Source: Sulfurimonas sp. (lineage in GTDB: Bacteria > Campylobacterota > Campylobacteria > Campylobacterales > Sulfurimonadaceae). From it: a stretch of 6,368 bases of DNA. A program made the position numbers and the translations under genes. Every line of letters starts with the position of its first letter. Position 1 is the first letter of the stretch. Where the stretch lies: assembly GCA_015487435.1 (NCBI GenBank), contig WFPU01000157.1, positions 1 to 6,368 on the forward strand. The letters are read 5' to 3'. This document shows, one piece after another, positions 1 through 6,356 of the stretch. The notes beneath the pieces were generated by a model. That model was not told the DNA's origin, searched no databases, and saw only the letters and a program-made list of their open reading frames with translations.

Positions 1-2384
1 GGATAAATGAAGCAATTGAGATGAAGTATATAACACTAAAAAGTGCTTATGGTTGGATTGATTTTAAAAATCCACAAACAACATTAAAAAATTTCTATCT
101 ACATCTTAATGGTAATAAATTTAACTACACATATCATCCTAAGCTTGACGCTATCCATACTAAAAGTACAGATTTAGTATTTAAAGAGGGTGTGCTGTTT
201 ATAATCCCTAATGATTCATCAACATATGAGTTTAAACTTGATTCTAGTTGGCTAAAAATTGATTTTAATGGTATTGAAGAAAAACTAGCACTCTATCTTC
301 AGTTTGATGGCATGGTAGATAAACATCTATTATATCTATTAAATGTATATGGAATTAAACTACCTTTCATTCAAAACTCTGGATATTTGTATACTGATTT
401 AAAGCTTGACATAAATTTAATATCACAAGATGTAGATGCAAAAGGATATTTTTATACTAATAAGGCAAACTTTACATACCTTGGATTAGATTTGGACCTA
501 AAAAATACTGTTGTGTATCTAAATAACTTTGATGTTAAAATTAAAAAAATGTCTGCAAGATATAAGGACATTGCTAAAGCTAATGTTGTAGCGGAATTAG
601 ATTTAAAAAATGATACTGGTTTCATTGATTTTGATGTAAATAAAATAGATATAGATAAAACTTTAAAACTAAATACAAGCAAACAAAAACTACTAGTTAA
701 ATATGTGATAGAACCTAAGAATGATACAATTAATATATCTAAATCTAGTTGGGATTATAATGATGATGAATTTTCAATCAATAAACTCTCTGTACCATTT
801 AATTTAGATACACTATTTGCTACTATTCCAACAACAGAAGTTAACTTAAATGATGTGGCTACAGCTTATGTATCTGGTAATACTTCTTTAAAAAATTTAT
901 CAACAAAACTAGATGTTGATATTGTTAAATTTAATAATGAGGTTATTAAGCTATCTCAATCTACCGCATTTTTTAATCTATCTTACGCAGATGACAAGCT
1001 ATCTATCTTCTCAAAAGAGAATATTAAATTTAATATTGGGACTCTTGAGTGTAATGTAAATAAACCAAAGATTGAGCTATATAAAAACAGTTTAGTAGCT
1101 AATGCTTCAGAATTCATAATAGATGATTTATTTGCATATAACAAAGATTCAAATAATTCATTTAAAAATATTAAATTCAATATTAGCTCGATAGACAACC
1201 AAACCATAATGCATACATCAAACTTAGATATAGCTGCAATGATATCAAAAGAGAAGTGGGATATCTCATTTAATTCACTCTCAAAATTAAAACCATACTC
1301 ACCATTTTTGCAAAAATACCAAATATCAAATGGAAAACTTTCACTTTATCAAAATCACAATAGTAACAATATCAATTTTTTAGCAAATATAGATTATCCA
1401 TATAATATTTTAAGTATTAATAATGAACTTATATCTAATTATACATTAAAAGGAAAACTCAAAGATGATATAACCAAAATAAATATAAACAATAATATAG
1501 ATGTATCTATATCAGAAAAAATCTCTATAAAAGGGAAAAATATAGGAATTAACTTAGACACGGTTTTAAATCTTTTAAAAGATTTAAAAACAACACCTGA
1601 TGAAGATATGAAAAAAAATGTATCTATTAATTTCAAAGATTCCTTTATTTATCTAAGCGATAAAAGACGTGCCATAGCAGATGAGATAAATCTACAACAT
1701 TACAATAACGTTACAACAGCTCAATTGGTGTATAAAAAAGGAAAAGCAGGTTTTAAGCTGAAAAATGATCAGTTTTATATTTATGGAGAAAAATTTGGAG
1801 AAAAATTTATGGAAAATCTTTTTGCATTATCAAAATTTAAAAATGGAAGTTTTGATTTTAGTATAAAAGGAAACTTAGAGCAATATAGTGGAATTTTATT
1901 TATTAGAGACACTACTGTCTTTGAATATAAAATTCTAAATAATATTCTTGCTTTTGTTAATACTATTCCATCGCTAGTAACTTTTTCACTGCCTGGATAT
2001 AATAAAAAGGGATTGTTTATAGATAGAGCTTATATAAATTTTAAATATAAAGATGAAATATATAAATTACAAGATATCCAGCTTGAATCTAAAGAGATGA
2101 ATATAGTTGGTCGTGGTACCTCTAGCTTTAAAAATAACAGCATTGATTTAGAGTTAAATTTAAAAACTGACTTAGGAAGCACTGCTTCTAAAATACCTTT
2201 AGTTGGGTATATATTACTTGGGGAAGATACAATTTCAACAACATTAAAAGTAACTGGTAAGTTAGATAATCCAAAAGTTAAATCTATGATAGCCAAAGAT
2301 ATCATAGTAGCTCCATTAAACATCATTAAAAGAACTCTATCTTTACCTTTTTACTTATTTAAATCAAAAGAAGAAGAAAAATAA
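1..2384 (+). CDS. AsmA/YhdP/TamB-like envelope protein, 3' part (5' end outside window)
   Basis: Probably a long periplasmic protein of the AsmA-like superfamily. Family members are anchored in the inner membrane by an N-terminal helix, form a beta-rich groove, and in Escherichia coli (YhdP, TamB, YdbH) are implicated in phospholipid transport to the outer membrane. The first ATG is at 21, but the frame is open through codons I-N-E-A-I-E to the left edge, so that ATG is probably internal. The 787 residues after it have no signal peptide or obvious anchor helix, which fits a missing N-terminus. They consist mostly of short alternating beta-type stretches rich in N, K, D, I and L. The most family-like part is the C-terminal third, about residues 604-787 counted from the ATG at 21: a SIKGNLEQYSG strand, a hydrophobic NILAFVNTIPSLVTFSLPGY segment, IPLVGYILLG (about 725-734), and VTGKLDNPKVK (744-754), the typical AsmA/TamB-end motif. 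The end SLPFYLFKSKEEEK is amphipathic then charged. By eye it is more AT-rich than secA. It ends in TAA two bases from the convergent permease gene. The superfamily call is fairly secure; the exact subfamily and function are not. Confidence -1.
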   Translation, partial: INEAIEMKYITLKSAYGWIDFKNPQTTLKNFYLHLNGNKFNYTYHPKLDAIHTKSTDLVFKEGVLFIIPNDSSTYEFKLDSSWLKIDFNGIEEKLALYLQFDGMVDKHLLYLLNVYGIKLPFIQNSGYLYTDLKLDINLISQDVDAKGYFYTNKANFTYLGLDLDLKNTVVYLNNFDVKIKKMSARYKDIAKANVVAELDLKNDTGFIDFDVNKIDIDKTLKLNTSKQKLLVKYVIEPKNDTINISKSSWDYNDDEFSINKLSVPFNLDTLFATIPTTEVNLNDVATAYVSGNTSLKNLSTKLDVDIVKFNNEVIKLSQSTAFFNLSYADDKLSIFSKENIKFNIGTLECNVNKPKIELYKNSLVANASEFIIDDLFAYNKDSNNSFKNIKFNISSIDNQTIMHTSNLDIAAMISKEKWDISFNSLSKLKPYSPFLQKYQISNGKLSLYQNHNSNNINFLANIDYPYNILSINNELISNYTLKGKLKDDITKININNNIDVSISEKISIKGKNIGINLDTVLNLLKDLKTTPDEDMKKNVSINFKDSFIYLSDKRRAIADEINLQHYNNVTTAQLVYKKGKAGFKLKNDQFYIYGEKFGEKFMENLFALSKFKNGSFDFSIKGNLEQYSGILFIRDTTVFEYKILNNILAFVNTIPSLVTFSLPGYNKKGLFIDRAYINFKYKDEIYKLQDIQLESKEMNIVGRGTSSFKNNSIDLELNLKTDLGSTASKIPLVGYILLGEDTISTTLKVTGKLDNPKVKSMIAKDIIVAPLNIIKRTLSLPFYLFKSKEEEK
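1564..1589. repeat. Perfect 26-bp palindrome inside the AsmA-like gene
   Basis: The half-site TTTTAAATCTTTT (1564-1576) is followed with no spacer by its exact reverse complement (1577-1589). It lies within codons for VLNLLKDLKTT of the AsmA-like protein. As RNA it could form an AU-rich stem on either strand, but with no loop bases and only one G-C pair per arm it would be weak. No function is known to me; coincidence from the repeated Leu-Lys codons is the main alternative. Confidence -1.
1785..1808 (+). repeat. In-frame tandem 12-bp duplication (GEKF-GEKF)
   Basis: GGAGAAAAATTT occurs twice back to back (1785-1796, 1797-1808) in the AsmA-like gene, in frame, giving Gly-Glu-Lys-Phe twice at residues 589-596 counted from the ATG at 21. 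The identical codons suggest a recent duplication by slippage. It sits just before the C-terminal conserved region. Confidence -1.
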
Positions 2385-2386
2385 TT

Positions 2387-3589
2387 TTACTCATTTCTTA
2401 AAACTGTCAATATATCAACTTCGCTGGCTTTTTTAGCTGGATAATATGCAGATAATAACACTATAACAAATGCTCCACAAACAATAAAAAAGAAATCTTT
2501 AACACTTAAATCAAGTGGTAATGTGCTTGTTGGATATACATCTTTTGGAAGAGATACTATATCAAAAGTACTAAGTACCCATATTCCACTCATTCCAAGC
2601 ACTATACCAGATAATATTCCAGCAATTCCAATTACTATACCTAAGTATAAAAATACTTTTTTTACTTCCGCTGAAGTTGCACCAAGAGACATAAGCAAAG
2701 CTATCTCACTTCTTCTATTCATAACTGTCATCAAAAGTGAAGATATTATATTTATTGAAGCTATAAGTATTATTAACATCAATACAATAAATAAAGAAAC
2801 TTTTTCAAGCTCTAAGGCTGCAAAAAAGTTTATATTATCTTGCCACCAACCTTTAATTGATACATCTATTGGTAACTCTTCTTTTATTTTTAATATGTCA
2901 GCATGGGGATCTTTTGAGAATATATGTATACCATCATATTGGTTAGATGGTATCCTAAGTATTACTTGAAGCGATGAAAGGGATGTATAACTATATGCTT
3001 TATCATAAGCTGTTAAGCCTGAATCAAAAATACCTTTTACTTCAAAACGTTTAATACGGGGTGTTATAGACAATCCTCCTGGTTCAACGCTAGTAAATAT
3101 ATACATTAATTTATCGTTTAATAATAGATTAAATTCATCTTTTAAAGATTTACCAACTAATACATCAAATTTATCTATATCCGCGCCAGAGATGGCTTTT
3201 GCAAGTATGGAGTTTACTTTGGCTTCATCTTTGAAGTTTACACCAAAGATATATCCACCTTCGAGTTTTGAACCACTTCTAGCCATTACAGCTGATTGAA
3301 CATATGGACTAAAAGCTAAATCTGGAAATTTTTGTTCTAAATCAATGAGTAAGTTTTCATTAACTGAACCATAAAATTTAGGTATTACAGTTAATGGATA
3401 GTTCATTACAGTTAATTTTTTTCTAAACTCTTTATCAAAGCCATTCATTAGTGCCATTGCTATCAAAAGAACCATCACACCAAGAGCTATTCCCAAAAAT
3501 GCCAATAGCGCAGATAAGAAAATAAATGGTTGGTCATTATCAAATCTTAGAAATCTTTTAACTAAATATGGAACTATATTATTTTTCAA
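2387..3589 (-). CDS. Lipoprotein-releasing FtsX-type permease (LolC/LolE/LolF family)
   Basis: Inner-membrane permease of the Lol ABC transporter, which extracts mature lipoproteins from the inner membrane and passes them to periplasmic LolA. The 400 residues show the family layout. TM1 is at about 22-48 (within FLSALLAFLGIALGVMVLL, then NGF), a large periplasmic MacB-core-like domain spans about 50-258, and TM2 (265-288), TM3 (312-340) and TM4 (365-383) follow. NRRSEIALLMSLGATSAEV (291-309) is the cytoplasmic coupling-helix region of FtsX permeases that contacts the ATPase, and YPAKKASEVDILTVLRNE is the usual C-terminal signature. A loop at about 166-182 (VEPGGLSITPRIKRF) lies where LolC carries its LolA-binding Hook, but this placement is by eye. 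The start is TTG at 3589; the next in-frame ATG is at codon 39, inside TM1, and would destroy the conserved N-terminus. The TTG overlaps the secA TGA stop, which suggests translational coupling. No LolD ATPase or second permease gene is visible. Campylobacterota usually have a single LolF-like permease, so lolC and lolE would both be imprecise symbols. Confidence -1.
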   Translation of the reverse strand: MKNNIVPYLVKRFLRFDNDQPFIFLSALLAFLGIALGVMVLLIAMALMNGFDKEFRKKLTVMNYPLTVIPKFYGSVNENLLIDLEQKFPDLAFSPYVQSAVMARSGSKLEGGYIFGVNFKDEAKVNSILAKAISGADIDKFDVLVGKSLKDEFNLLLNDKLMYIFTSVEPGGLSITPRIKRFEVKGIFDSGLTAYDKAYSYTSLSSLQVILRIPSNQYDGIHIFSKDPHADILKIKEELPIDVSIKGWWQDNINFFAALELEKVSLFIVLMLIILIASINIISSLLMTVMNRRSEIALLMSLGATSAEVKKVFLYLGIVIGIAGILSGIVLGMSGIWVLSTFDIVSLPKDVYPTSTLPLDLSVKDFFFIVCGAFVIVLLSAYYPAKKASEVDILTVLRNE

Positions 3590-6171
3590 GATGCAACAGC
3601 AGCCTCTCCAGCAAATAAACCCTTTTTAGGTCCACTTTTACCACAACAATGTTTATATTTTTTTCCACTACCACATGGACAAGGATCGTTTCTGGCTACT
3701 TTTTTAGATGAATGATCATTTTCTTCATTGCTAAGTCTCATAGCAAGTTCTTGCACTTTTTTCTGATTTTCAATACTTTCCATCATTTTTCTTGCTTCTT
3801 CTTCGGGAGACTCCATTCTAAATTGAATAATTTGAAGATGAATTATGGTGCTTGATTTAATATCGCTAATAAGCTCAGTAAAAAGGCTAAAACTCTCTTT
3901 TTTGTATTCAACTAGTGGATCTTTTTGATTATATGCACGAAGCCTAATCCCTGTTTTCATAATATCCATTTGATAAAGATGTTCACGCCAAGCTTTATCT
4001 AGCATCTCTAAATAAACTTTACGCTCCACTTCATCACGCACTTCTTTATCTACTACGCTCATTTTTTCATCATAAGCTTTTTTAATATTATGCGTTAGAG
4101 CTTGCACTAGCTCCTCATACTCATACGAGGTAAACTCTTGTGGGTTAAACTCTAAATTAAGATTTTCATGAATTTGTTTAAAAAATTTCTCTAAATTAAA
4201 ATCTTCTCTAGAACCACCATTAAAGATATCTACACTGCTTAACTCTTTTTCAATATACTCAATTCTAATCTCTTCAATTTTAGATGCTATATCGTAATTT
4301 TTGTCTAAAAGCTGATTTCTAAACTTATAGACTATCTTTCTCTGCTCATTTGCTACATCATCATACTCAACAATCTGCTTACGACCATCATAGTGCATAT
4401 TTTCAACTTTTTTCTGAGCTTTTTCAACTGCACGTGTAACCATTTTAGATTCTATATATTCACCATCTTCAACACCTAATCTTTCCATGATAGATTTAAT
4501 CTTATCACTACCAAAAATACGAAGTAGGTTATCTTCTAAAGATAGATAAAATTGTGTAGTACCGGCATCACCTTGTCTTCCTGAACGACCTCGAAGTTGA
4601 TTGTCTATACGACGATTTTCATGTCTTTCTGTTCCAATTATATAAAGACCACCAAGTGCGCGTACTTCATCATTTACTTTAATATCAACACCACGACCAG
4701 CCATATTTGTAGCAATTGTTACAGCGCCTTTACTACCAGCGTTTTTAATGATTTCACCCTCTTGTTCGTGATTTTTAGCATTTAATACGGTGTGTGCAAT
4801 TTTTTCTTTTTTTAAAACTGTATGAAGCGCTTCAGATTTTTCAATTGAAGCTGTACCAATTAAAACAGGTTGACCTGTTTTTGAAAGCTTTTTAATTGTG
4901 TTTATAACCGCATCAAATTTTTCTTTCTCTGTTTTATAGATAAGATCATTTAAATCTTTTCTTGAAATAGGTATATTTGTAGGGATAGACACAACATCTA
5001 GTGAGTATATTTGTGCAAACTCTGTTGCTTCAGTTTCAGCAGTACCCGTCATACCAGCTAGTTTATCATACATTCTAAAGTAATTTTGAAATGTAATATC
5101 AGCTAACGTTTGAGTTTCTTCTTTTATCTCTACTTTTTCTTTTGCTTCAAGAGCTTGATGAAGACCCTCAGAAAAACGACGACCTTCACTTAAACGACCT
5201 GTAAACTCATCAACAATAATAACTTCATTATCATTAACAACATAATCAACATCTTTTTCAAATAAATAATTTGCTTTTAATGCTTGATCTAAAATGTGAG
5301 ATAAAGAAGCATTTTCTGGGCTAAATAAGTTCTCAACACCAAACAGTTCTTCTGCTTTTGCATTACCCTCTTCTGTAACTAAAATAACTTTATCTTTTTC
5401 ATCAACTGTAAAGTGTTCATCTTTAACAAGCTGTAAAGCTATCTCATTTGCTCTAGTATAGTCTTGCATATTCATATTAGTTGGGCCAGAGATAATAAGT
5501 GGTGTTCTAGCTTCATCAATTAAAATACTATCAACTTCATCAACAATTACAAAATTATGATTTCTTTGAACCATATGGTCTGCTGAATAACTCATATTAT
5601 CTCTTAAAAAATCAAACCCAAACTCATTATTTGTACCATAAGTGATATCAGCTTTATATGCTTCACCTTTAATAACTGGATCGTGCATGTCATCTAAAAT
5701 AATGCCAACACTAAAGCCTAAAAATTCATACAATGGAGCCATCTCTTGTCCATCACGTTTAGCAAGATAATCATTTACAGTAACAAGATGTACACCCTTA
5801 CCACTCATAGCATTTAAAACAATTGCTAGAGTTGCTACAAGAGTTTTACCCTCTCCTGTTTTCATCTCAGCAATTCGACCTTCGTGTAGTACAATACCGC
5901 CAATAAGCTGAACATCAAAATGCCTCATGTCTAATGTTCTAACACTAGCTTCTCTAGTTATAGCAAAAGAATCCTCCATTACATCATCTAAAGATACATT
6001 GTCTTCAACAACACTTTTTCTTAATTTATTAAAGCTTTCTTTTAACTCTTCATCATTCATTGCTTGATATTTTTCTTCAAGCTTATTTATTTTTTCAACT
6101 ATTCTTCTATATTTTTTAAGTTCTCTATCATTAGAAGTACTAAAAAATTTACCCATTAATGCTTGTAGCAT
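3586..6171 (-). CDS. secA: Preprotein translocase ATPase SecA
   Basis: SecA is the cytosolic and membrane-associated ATPase motor that drives unfolded precursors through SecYEG. The product is complete at 861 residues, within the usual 850-900. In this numbering there are a DEAD-motor Q-motif region (MRHFDVQLIGG, about 82-92) and Walker A MKTGEGKT (103-110). Walker B is DEVD (211-214), followed by DEARTPLIISG (219-229). The preprotein-crosslinking domain spans about 228-370, and the second motor domain has TNMAGRGVDI (488-497) and QLRGRSGRQGD (525-535). The helical scaffold and wing regions follow, then a SEC-C zinc motif CPCGSGKKYKHCC (Cys 831, 833, 842, 843). A tail of 18 residues after the last Cys ends in EAAVAS. 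No motif residue appears to be missing. The ATG at 6171 is preferred to the in-frame TTG at 6177, because the AAGG Shine-Dalgarno lies 6 nt before the ATG but touches the TTG directly. secA is the first gene of a leftward unit with the Lol permease and is divergent from the gene starting at 6357. Confidence -1.
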   Translation of the reverse strand: MLQALMGKFFSTSNDRELKKYRRIVEKINKLEEKYQAMNDEELKESFNKLRKSVVEDNVSLDDVMEDSFAITREASVRTLDMRHFDVQLIGGIVLHEGRIAEMKTGEGKTLVATLAIVLNAMSGKGVHLVTVNDYLAKRDGQEMAPLYEFLGFSVGIILDDMHDPVIKGEAYKADITYGTNNEFGFDFLRDNMSYSADHMVQRNHNFVIVDEVDSILIDEARTPLIISGPTNMNMQDYTRANEIALQLVKDEHFTVDEKDKVILVTEEGNAKAEELFGVENLFSPENASLSHILDQALKANYLFEKDVDYVVNDNEVIIVDEFTGRLSEGRRFSEGLHQALEAKEKVEIKEETQTLADITFQNYFRMYDKLAGMTGTAETEATEFAQIYSLDVVSIPTNIPISRKDLNDLIYKTEKEKFDAVINTIKKLSKTGQPVLIGTASIEKSEALHTVLKKEKIAHTVLNAKNHEQEGEIIKNAGSKGAVTIATNMAGRGVDIKVNDEVRALGGLYIIGTERHENRRIDNQLRGRSGRQGDAGTTQFYLSLEDNLLRIFGSDKIKSIMERLGVEDGEYIESKMVTRAVEKAQKKVENMHYDGRKQIVEYDDVANEQRKIVYKFRNQLLDKNYDIASKIEEIRIEYIEKELSSVDIFNGGSREDFNLEKFFKQIHENLNLEFNPQEFTSYEYEELVQALTHNIKKAYDEKMSVVDKEVRDEVERKVYLEMLDKAWREHLYQMDIMKTGIRLRAYNQKDPLVEYKKESFSLFTELISDIKSSTIIHLQIIQFRMESPEEEARKMMESIENQKKVQELAMRLSNEENDHSSKKVARNDPCPCGSGKKYKHCCGKSGPKKGLFAGEAAVAS
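3603..3609 (-). promoter_or_regulatory. Shine-Dalgarno for the Lol permease inside the end of secA
   Basis: GGAGAGG on the minus strand is a strong Shine-Dalgarno match, inside the codons for the last secA residues (GEA of GEAAVAS). Its spacing to the TTG at 3589 is 13 nt, longer than ideal. That fits reinitiation by ribosomes finishing secA rather than independent initiation. No promoter is apparent between the two genes. Confidence -1.
4862..4881. repeat. Hairpin-forming inverted repeat inside secA
   Basis: AAAACAGGT (4862-4870) and ACCTGTTTT (4873-4881) are perfect 9-bp arms around TG, equivalent to an 8-bp stem with a TTGA tetraloop. On the plus strand the run TTTTT ends the structure, so it resembles a short intrinsic terminator antisense to secA. 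On the secA strand it encodes KTGQPVL and is followed by AATTGG. It may simply reflect the conserved GQPVLIGT motif; terminator activity is unproven. Confidence -1.
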
Positions 6172-6177
6172 TCTCAA

Positions 6178-6181
6178 CCTT
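6178..6181 (-). promoter_or_regulatory. Ribosome binding site deciding the secA start
   Basis: On the minus strand, AAGG ends 6 nt before the ATG at 6171, a normal spacing, and directly abuts the upstream in-frame TTG at 6177, leaving no spacer. This favours the ATG and an 861-residue SecA. The alternative TTG start would only add Met-Arg. Confidence -1.
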
Positions 6182-6187
6182 ATATAT

Positions 6188-6215
6188 GTAATTATATAAC
6201 TTACTATATAGTTAC
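6188..6215. repeat. Imperfect inverted repeat over the secA promoter
   Basis: GTAATTATATA (6188-6198) and TATATAGTTAC (6205-6215) form 11-bp arms with 10 of 11 positions paired; the exception is a T opposite G at 6192/6211. The 6-nt spacer is ACTTAC. The repeat covers both candidate secA -10 boxes, so it could be an operator. If transcription starts upstream of 6215 it could instead fold in the leader. Its G and C bases sit at the arm ends, which makes pure AT coincidence a little less likely. Confidence -1.
6191..6196 (-). promoter_or_regulatory. Candidate secA -10 box (TATAAT)
   Basis: A perfect TATAAT on the minus strand, 19 nt before the secA ATG, would put transcription start near 6184 and give a leader of about 13 nt. 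A weak -35-like TTGTAA lies at 6217-6212 with only a 15-nt spacer. Campylobacterota housekeeping promoters often lack a clear -35, so this does not count against it. An overlapping TATAGT at 6208-6203 is an alternative -10. The surroundings are so AT-rich that chance hexamers are likely. Confidence -1.
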
Positions 6216-6282
6216 AAAGAAATTATTTTTATTTTATCATACTAAACATAATAAAAGGCATAAATTAAATTATCAGAAATTA

Positions 6283-6302
6283 ATTAATTAATATTAATTA
6301 AT
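6283..6302. repeat. Perfect 20-bp AT palindrome / tandem ATTAATTAAT
   Basis: Two adjacent copies of the self-complementary ATTAATTAAT (6283-6292 and 6293-6302) make a perfect 20-bp palindrome, preceded by one more ATTA (6279-6282). It lies 20 to 39 bp upstream of the candidate rightward -10 box at 6322. It could be an AT-rich promoter-upstream element or a binding site for an ATTAAT-recognising regulator. It may also be low-complexity sequence in an AT-rich genome. Confidence -1.
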
Positions 6303-6321
6303 ATGTAAACGGTCACTTAGA

Positions 6322-6327
6322 TATAAT
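6322..6327 (+). promoter_or_regulatory. Candidate -10 box (TATAAT) of the divergent rightward gene
   Basis: A perfect TATAAT 29 nt before the ATG at 6357 would give a transcription start near 6334 and a leader of about 23 nt. No TTGACA-like -35 is present at the expected distance, where the ATTAAT repeat lies instead. This fits the campylobacterial promoter style of a strong -10 with AT-rich upstream sequence. Confidence -1.
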
Positions 6328-6348
6328 TTTTAAAATTTTCAAACAAAA

Positions 6349-6352
6349 GAGA
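6349..6352 (+). promoter_or_regulatory. Ribosome binding site of the divergent rightward gene
   Basis: GAGA within AAAAGAGAA is a weak but plausible Shine-Dalgarno, 4 nt before the ATG at 6357. The spacing is slightly short. It supports real translation from that ATG. Confidence -1.
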
Positions 6353-6356
6353 ATAT

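Noticed and set aside
452..2326. Four minus-strand open frames of 65-98 residues inside the AsmA-like gene
   Set aside because: They are hydrophobic, Ser/Phe/Leu-rich products typical of the reverse complement of an AT-rich Lys/Asn/Asp gene. None has a supporting ribosome site, and the plus-strand frame is long and continuous.
2523..2969. 148-residue open frame on the plus strand inside the Lol permease gene
   Set aside because: It is antisense to a clearly conserved permease. The product is Ile/Ser/Thr-rich, without recognisable motifs, and there is no good ribosome site.
3586..3640. SecA tail after the zinc motif as an unusual fusion or extra domain
   Set aside because: Only 18 residues follow the last cysteine (GKSGPKKGLF then AGEAAVAS), which is too short for a domain and similar to tails I recall from other campylobacterial SecA proteins.
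4597..4785. 62-residue plus-strand open frame inside secA
   Set aside because: It is antisense to the highly conserved second motor domain of SecA, and its composition is what a reverse shadow of that region would give.
6172..6356. Possible small protein, riboswitch or small RNA in the divergent intergenic region
   Set aside because: Both strands are stop-dense and extremely AT-rich. I found no open frame of note, no conserved riboswitch-like GC-bearing helices and no terminator.
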